This document shows, one piece after another, positions 23,350 through 27,047 of a DNA stretch of 27,047 bases. Numbering within the stretch: the first letter of the stretch is position 1; every line of letters begins with the position of its first letter. The notes beneath the pieces are model-generated. The model searched no databases and was not told the origin of the DNA. It worked only from the letters and a program-made list of their open reading frames with translations. Both the position numbers and the translations under genes were made by a program. This DNA comes from Dietzia timorensis (GTDB taxonomy: Bacteria > Actinomycetota > Actinomycetes > Mycobacteriales > Mycobacteriaceae), in NCBI RefSeq assembly GCF_020742175.1, contig NZ_DYXM01000041.1, positions 1-27,047 on the forward strand. Reading direction: 5' to 3'.

Positions 23350-23925
23350 TTACTCCAGAATCTTCCGGGCGGCGAATTCGATCGAGTCCGCCATTTCCTC
23401 GTAGGTTGAATAGCCCATCCCGGCCCGCAGAAGCGCGCCCGAATAGATCATCTCCAGGGTCTCGACGGTCCGCATGTCCTGCTCGGCGCCGTCAAGCGCA
23501 CGTAAGAGGCGGCGACGGATCTCGACTCCGACCTGTGTGCGCAGGTGGTCGACCTCGGCGTCGGGCCCGAGGAGCGAGGCCGTGGTGGCCGAGGCCAGTT
23601 CCGGCTCGTCCGCGACGAGCAGTGCGACCTGCCGCAGCACGAGCACAGTCCGGTCCGCAGCCGACCCGCTCTCCTCCTCGGATTCCGGAAGCTCGCTGAG
23701 CCTGCGCCAGAACACCTCGACGACGAGGTGCTCTTTCGATGAGAAGTAGGTATAGGCGGTCGCCGGCGCCACGCGGGCAGTCTTGGCGACCTCCCGCACC
23801 GTGAGACCGGAATGCCCCTTGTCCCGCAGCACCTCGAGCGCGGCCGCAGTGAGCTTGGCGACGGTTTCGGCCTGCTGGTCGGACAGTCGCCGGCGGGGGG
23901 ATTCGAACTTCGTACTGGTGGACAT
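23350..23925 (-). CDS. TetR-family regulator of the cyp51 region
   Basis: 191 residues. The N-terminal DNA-binding unit runs from about 22 to 70: ALEVLRDKGHSGLTVREVAKTARVAPATAYTYFSSKEHLVVEVF, with the recognition helix VAPATAYTYF. The rest is helical and would form the ligand pocket and dimer face. It is the first gene of the leftward operon, 2 nt before cyp51, and it is divergent from the aldehyde dehydrogenase gene. It may match Rv0767c in position. A perfect palindrome immediately before its ATG overlaps its own -10, so autorepression is likely. The inducer is presumably the pathway's substrate. There is no ribosome site before ATG 23925, which fits a leaderless transcript. Confidence 0.9.
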   Translation of the reverse strand: MSTSTKFESPRRRLSDQQAETVAKLTAAALEVLRDKGHSGLTVREVAKTARVAPATAYTYFSSKEHLVVEVFWRRLSELPESEEESGSAADRTVLVLRQVALLVADEPELASATTASLLGPDAEVDHLRTQVGVEIRRRLLRALDGAEQDMRTVETLEMIYSGALLRAGMGYSTYEEMADSIEFAARKILE

Positions 23926-23962
23926 CTGTCTAGACAGTACTCCAGATTGGTGGCAACAACAA
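23926..23962 (-). promoter_or_regulatory. tetR-cyp51 promoter with operator touching the start codon
   Basis: CTGTCTAGACAG (23926-23937) is a perfect 12-bp palindrome whose edge touches the tetR ATG. On the minus strand the -10 TACTGT (23939-23934) overlaps it, and TTGTTG (23962-23957) lies 17 nt further up as -35. Transcription would begin at or next to the ATG. Repressor bound here would block polymerase directly. Confidence 0.6.
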
Positions 23963-23998
23963 TCAATTTTTGGAGTTTTATCGAATTACGAGGAATTA

Positions 23999-24024
23999 TA
24001 GACAGCTGTCTAGACGACGGTCTA
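23999..24024 (+). promoter_or_regulatory. Overlapping operator dyads before the aldehyde dehydrogenase gene
   Basis: TAGACAGCTGTCTA (23999-24012) is a perfect 14-bp palindrome. Its right arm runs into CTGTCTAGAC (24006-24015), ten of twelve bases of the operator at 23926-23937. TAGAC-GACG-GTCTA (24011-24024) overlaps again. A -10-like TATAGA (23997-24002) lies inside the first dyad. Two or more repressor dimers could bind here side by side. Confidence 0.6.
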
Positions 24025-24076
24025 GGCTCGCATCACACCCAATTCAGACCACGCCGGACACTGTCGCGAAAGGCCT

Positions 24077-25546
24077 ATGCACGTGAGTTTCTTCCCCGAG
24101 AACACTTCGAGACTGTTCATCGAAGGCGAGTTGCGCGACTCCTCCGGGGGCACCTATCCGGTCCTCGATCCCTCCACCGGCGAGGTGATCGGCCACGCCG
24201 CCGACGCCACGGAGGAGGAGACCTCTGCCGCCGTCGCCGCGGCCCGTCGCGCGTTCGACGACACGGAGTGGTCGCGCGATCACGCCCTCCGCGCCCGCTG
24301 CCTGCGTCAGCTGCGCGAGGCGATCGACGCCCGACTCGAAGAGATCCGCGAGTTCACCATCGCGGAGGTCGGCGCGGAGCATTTCCTCACCACCGGTCCG
24401 CAGCTCGAGGGGCCAGTGGCGGGGCTCGACTACTGGGCCGATCTGCTGGAGGGCTTCGAGTGGCGCACCGATCTCGGCACCGCCGACGTCATGGGCCTGC
24501 GCTCGCGAAGGGAGATGCGCAGGGAAGCCGCCGGCGTCGTCGCGGCGATCACTCCGTGGAACTTCCCGCACCAGATCAATTTCGCCAAGATCGGCCCCGC
24601 GTTGGCCGCCGGATGCACGGTCGTGCTCAAGCCGGCGCCTGACACCCCGTGGTGCGCCGCGATGCTCGGCGAGCTCGCGGGTGCCACGGACCTGCCGCCC
24701 GGGGTGCTCAACGTCGTCACCTCTTCGCGCAATGAGGTCGGCGCGCAGCTCACCCGCGAGCCGGGCGTAGACCTCGTGTCCTTCACCGGATCGACGGCAA
24801 CGGGCAAGGCGATCATGCGCACGGCCGCGGATTCCCTCAAGCGGGTATTTCTCGAGCTCGGAGGCAAGTCCGCGTCGATTGTGCTCGACGATGCCGACCT
24901 CGGCAGTGCCTGCATGATGACGGCGGTCAACGCGTCGATGCACGCCGGCCAGGGATGCGCGCTCACCACACGCCTGCTGGTCCCGCGCGAGAGGCTCGAC
25001 GAGGCCATCGAGCTAACGAAGTCCGCGCTCGCGGGTCTCGCTCCCGGCGATCCCCGCGACCCGGGAACGATGTGCGGGCCGATCATCTCCGCGCGCCAGC
25101 TCGACCGGATCGCTGGCTATATCGAGCTCGCCCGCGCCGAGGGCGGGACCATCGAATGTGGCGGCGCCGCGCCGGCCGACAAGACGGGTGGGTTCTGGTT
25201 CACCCCGACCCTCATCTCCGGGCTCGACCCGTCCTCTCGCGTCGCCCAGGAGGAGATCTTCGGCCCCGTCCTCGTCATCCTCGCGCACGACGGAGACCAG
25301 CACGCGATCGATATCGCCAACAACTCGCCCTACGGACTTTCCGGCGCGGTGTGGGGATCGGACCCGGCGCGCATCGAGCACGTCATCGACTCGGTGCGCA
25401 CGGGAACACTCGGCGTCAACGGCGCCCAGTGGTACGGCGTCGACGTCCCCTTCGGCGGATTCAAACAGTCGGGAATCGGCCGCGAGATGGGCGTCGAGGG
25501 CTTTACCGAGTACCTCGAGACCAAGGCGGTCGGGACGCCCGGCTGA
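24077..25546 (+). CDS. NAD-dependent aldehyde dehydrogenase (AldA/Rv0768-like)
   Basis: 489 residues, the same length as M. tuberculosis AldA (Rv0768) by memory. The classic aldehyde dehydrogenase motifs are in place: ITPWNFPHQ (159-167), FTGSTATG (237-244), general-base Glu260 in LELGGKSAS, and catalytic Cys294 in HAGQGCALTT. EEIFGPV and the C-terminal FGGFKQSGIGREMG follow. It oxidises an aldehyde to the acid with NAD(P)+. A GTG at 24083 is an alternative start, since AAAGG (24069-24073) is 9 nt from it but only 3 nt from ATG 24077. Divergent from tetR-cyp51 and preceded by the operator cluster, it probably acts on a product of the same pathway. SDR and dehydrogenase genes follow in the same direction. 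Confidence 0.92.
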   Translation: MHVSFFPENTSRLFIEGELRDSSGGTYPVLDPSTGEVIGHAADATEEETSAAVAAARRAFDDTEWSRDHALRARCLRQLREAIDARLEEIREFTIAEVGAEHFLTTGPQLEGPVAGLDYWADLLEGFEWRTDLGTADVMGLRSRREMRREAAGVVAAITPWNFPHQINFAKIGPALAAGCTVVLKPAPDTPWCAAMLGELAGATDLPPGVLNVVTSSRNEVGAQLTREPGVDLVSFTGSTATGKAIMRTAADSLKRVFLELGGKSASIVLDDADLGSACMMTAVNASMHAGQGCALTTRLLVPRERLDEAIELTKSALAGLAPGDPRDPGTMCGPIISARQLDRIAGYIELARAEGGTIECGGAAPADKTGGFWFTPTLISGLDPSSRVAQEEIFGPVLVILAHDGDQHAIDIANNSPYGLSGAVWGSDPARIEHVIDSVRTGTLGVNGAQWYGVDVPFGGFKQSGIGREMGVEGFTEYLETKAVGTPG

Positions 25547-25606
25547 TCGCCGCACCTCCGCCGTCATACCCGAAGACACCCAAGACAGAAGTAGAGGAAC
25601 GCCAAC

Positions 25607-26380
25607 GTGAGCACTCCACAGTCCAACGCGAAACGACTTTCCGGGAAGGTCGCGGTCGTCACCGGTGCGGCCGGGGACATCGGCGCGCGCTACAGTCACG
25701 CCGTCGCGGCCGAAGGCGCCTCCGTCGTCTGCGCCGACCTCGACATCGACGCGGCCTCGAGGGTCGCCGAGGAGATCAACGCCGCAGGCGGGTCCGCGGT
25801 CGCGCAGCAGGTCGACATCGCCGAGGTCGATTCGGGCGCGCAGTGCGCCCAGCGTGCAGTCGACGAGTTCGGCGGTCTGGATCTTCTCGTCAACAACGCG
25901 GCGATCTTCGGCGGGATGCGTCTCGACTTCCTCATCACCGTCGATTGGGACTACTACAAGAAGTTCATGTCCGTGAACCTCGACGGCCAGCTCAACATGG
26001 TGCGCGCGGCGTTGCCGCACATGCAGGCGCGCGGCGGCGGCTCGATCGTCAACCAGACCTCGACCGCCGCGTACATGTATTCGAACTTCTACGGCCTCGC
26101 GAAGGCCGGGGTGAACGCGCTGACCCAGCAGCTCGCCACCGAGCTCGGCGGCTCCGGGATCCGCATCAACGCGATAGCCCCCGGCCCGATCGACACCGCC
26201 GCCAATCGCAGCTCGACGCCGCAGTCGATCGTCAAGGACATGGTGTCCAAGCTGCCGCTTCCGCGCATCGGCACCCCGGAGGACCTCACCGGCGCGCTGC
26301 TGTTTCTCCTCTCGGACGACTCCGCGTGGGTCACCGGGCAGATCGTCAACGTCGACGGCGGCCAGGTCTTCCGGCCCTGA
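25607..26380 (+). CDS. Short-chain dehydrogenase/reductase (Rv0769-like)
   Basis: 257 residues of a classical SDR. The nucleotide fold has TGAAGDIG (19-26), CADLD (42-46) with an Asp favouring NAD(H), and VNNAA (95-99). The active site has Ser152 and the YGLAK Tyr162/Lys166. The spacing between Ser and Tyr is shorter than usual, as in the Rv0769 group. RINAIAPGPIDT and GQIVNVDGG are the C-terminal landmarks. The start GTG 25607 has GAGGAA about 9 nt upstream. It is 60 nt after the aldehyde dehydrogenase gene and 20 nt before the next one. It probably interconverts a hydroxyl and a keto group of the pathway compound. The substrate is unproven. Confidence 0.92.
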   Translation: MSTPQSNAKRLSGKVAVVTGAAGDIGARYSHAVAAEGASVVCADLDIDAASRVAEEINAAGGSAVAQQVDIAEVDSGAQCAQRAVDEFGGLDLLVNNAAIFGGMRLDFLITVDWDYYKKFMSVNLDGQLNMVRAALPHMQARGGGSIVNQTSTAAYMYSNFYGLAKAGVNALTQQLATELGGSGIRINAIAPGPIDTAANRSSTPQSIVKDMVSKLPLPRIGTPEDLTGALLFLLSDDSAWVTGQIVNVDGGQVFRP

Positions 26381-26400
26381 TCCGAAAAGGAGCAAAGTAC

Positions 26401-27047
26401 ATGCCCCACACGAATGACGTCGGAAGTCCCACCAGGCAGGGCGCCGATCCCGTCGGCTATATCGGACTGGGAAACATGGGCGCGCCGATGGCCACGAGGC
26501 TGCTCGAATGGTCCGGCGGCCTAATCGTGTGCGACGTCCGCGACGACGCGGTTGCGCCGTTCCTCGACAAGGGCGCCCGCAGCGGCACACCCGCGGAACT
26601 CGCCGCAAGCTGCGGCCTCGTGTCTGTGACGGTTCTCGATGATGCGCAGGTACGCGACGTTGTCGCCGGCCCGGACGGCCTTCTCGCCCACGCGCGAGAG
26701 GGACTCGTCGTCGCGGTGCATTCGACAATCGCCGACTCGACGGCCGTGGAGCTCGCGGAGCTGTGCGCCAAGCGCGGAGTCGGCTTCGTCGACGCTCCGG
26801 TTTCCGGCGGCGCCGCCGGCGCGGCAGACGGTAACCTCGCGACGATGGTCGGCGCCTCTGAAGCCGACTTCGCGGTGGTCAAACCCGCGTTCGAGCTGTG
26901 GGCGGGGCTCGTCGTACACGCCGGCGACCCGGGCGCCGGCACCCGGATGAAGCTCGCCCGCAACCTGCTTCACTTCGTCTCGTTCACCGCCACCGCCGAG
27001 GCCGCGCGCCTCGCCGAGGCCGCCGGGCTCTCGGTCGCCGACCTCGG
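26401..27047 (+). CDS. Beta-hydroxyacid dehydrogenase (Rv0770-like, 3-HIBADH family), partial
   Basis: The start is ATG 26401, with AAGGAG 8 nt upstream. The window ends after about 215 codons, so the C-terminal helical domain is incomplete. The NAD(P) Rossmann motif YIGLGNMGAP is at about 20-29, the substrate loop DAPVSGGAAGAADG near 132, and the catalytic lysine in GTRMKLARNLL near 183. The family includes 3-hydroxyisobutyrate, tartronate-semialdehyde and glyoxylate/succinic-semialdehyde reductases. The motif does not separate them. It is the third gene of the rightward unit, 20 nt after the SDR gene, a position matching Rv0770. It is not the partner of the mmsA gene at the left end. Confidence 0.88.
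   Translation, partial: MPHTNDVGSPTRQGADPVGYIGLGNMGAPMATRLLEWSGGLIVCDVRDDAVAPFLDKGARSGTPAELAASCGLVSVTVLDDAQVRDVVAGPDGLLAHAREGLVVAVHSTIADSTAVELAELCAKRGVGFVDAPVSGGAAGAADGNLATMVGASEADFAVVKPAFELWAGLVVHAGDPGAGTRMKLARNLLHFVSFTATAEAARLAEAAGLSVADL

Noticed and set aside
25013..26728. 571-residue minus-strand open frame
   Set aside because: It is antisense to three well-identified genes, with shadow-type composition rich in Arg, Gly and Asp.
1..27047. CRISPR array, tRNA, rRNA, insertion sequence or prophage
   Set aside because: I saw no regularly spaced repeats, tRNA-like cloverleaf, transposase, integrase or terminal repeats, and composition is even throughout.
1..27047. mmsA at the left edge and the 3-HIBADH-family gene at the right edge as one valine pathway
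   Set aside because: They are 25 kb apart on different strands, and the right-hand gene belongs with the aldehyde dehydrogenase/SDR unit.

Overview
The window is dense, high-GC bacterial chromosome. It has no rRNA, tRNA, CRISPR or insertion-sequence signal and no gene-free stretch over about 300 bases. Gene content points to the mycolic-acid actinobacteria (Mycobacteriales/Corynebacteriales). It includes a DesA3-type acyl-CoA desaturase with its own flavin/2Fe-2S reductase, a CYP51 with a 3Fe-4S ferredoxin, and an aldehyde dehydrogenase, SDR and beta-hydroxyacid dehydrogenase trio. From memory this resembles the M. tuberculosis Rv0762c-Rv0770 neighbourhood. At least ten genes also look leaderless: a -10 hexamer of TANNNT type sits 6-8 nt before the start codon. 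I cannot name the genus.

Layout. 1-995 (-) is a partial mmsA, cut by the window edge. 1141-3648 (+) holds a Mug DNA glycosylase and a FadD acyl-CoA ligase, then a small orphan gene (3784-4035). 4062-5540 (-) is an AtuA/DUF1446 protein, divergent from a methyltransferase and a GNAT acetyltransferase (5621-6881, +) across a perfect 9-5-9 inverted repeat. 6948-8224 (+) is a 17-codon leaderless upstream ORF overlapping an AAA ATPase gene. It is followed by an M23 peptidase without signal peptide (8320-8964) that ends in a strong hairpin facing the desaturase operon (11375-9011, -).

11519-15620 (-) is a MoxR-like AAA ATPase, a VWA protein and a pentapeptide-repeat protein. 15710-16511 (-) is a TfoX-domain protein and an NTF2-like protein. 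16604-17959 (+) is an M18 aminopeptidase, convergent with an MFS exporter (19211-17964, -), which is divergent from yccF (19289-19711, +).

The most interesting part is 19846-27047. Leftward runs a tight operon: TetR regulator, cyp51, ferredoxin, SnoaL-like protein and an uncharacterised 420-residue protein with an HDHDH motif. Rightward run aldehyde dehydrogenase, SDR and beta-hydroxyacid dehydrogenase. The 151-base gap between them carries several dyads built from TAGAC/GTCTA half-sites, one of them touching the tetR start codon and overlapping its -10. The inference is one regulon, controlled by a small-molecule-responsive TetR, for oxidation of a sterol- or terpenoid-like compound: P450 hydroxylation, then alcohol/aldehyde oxidation. 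The substrate is unknown.
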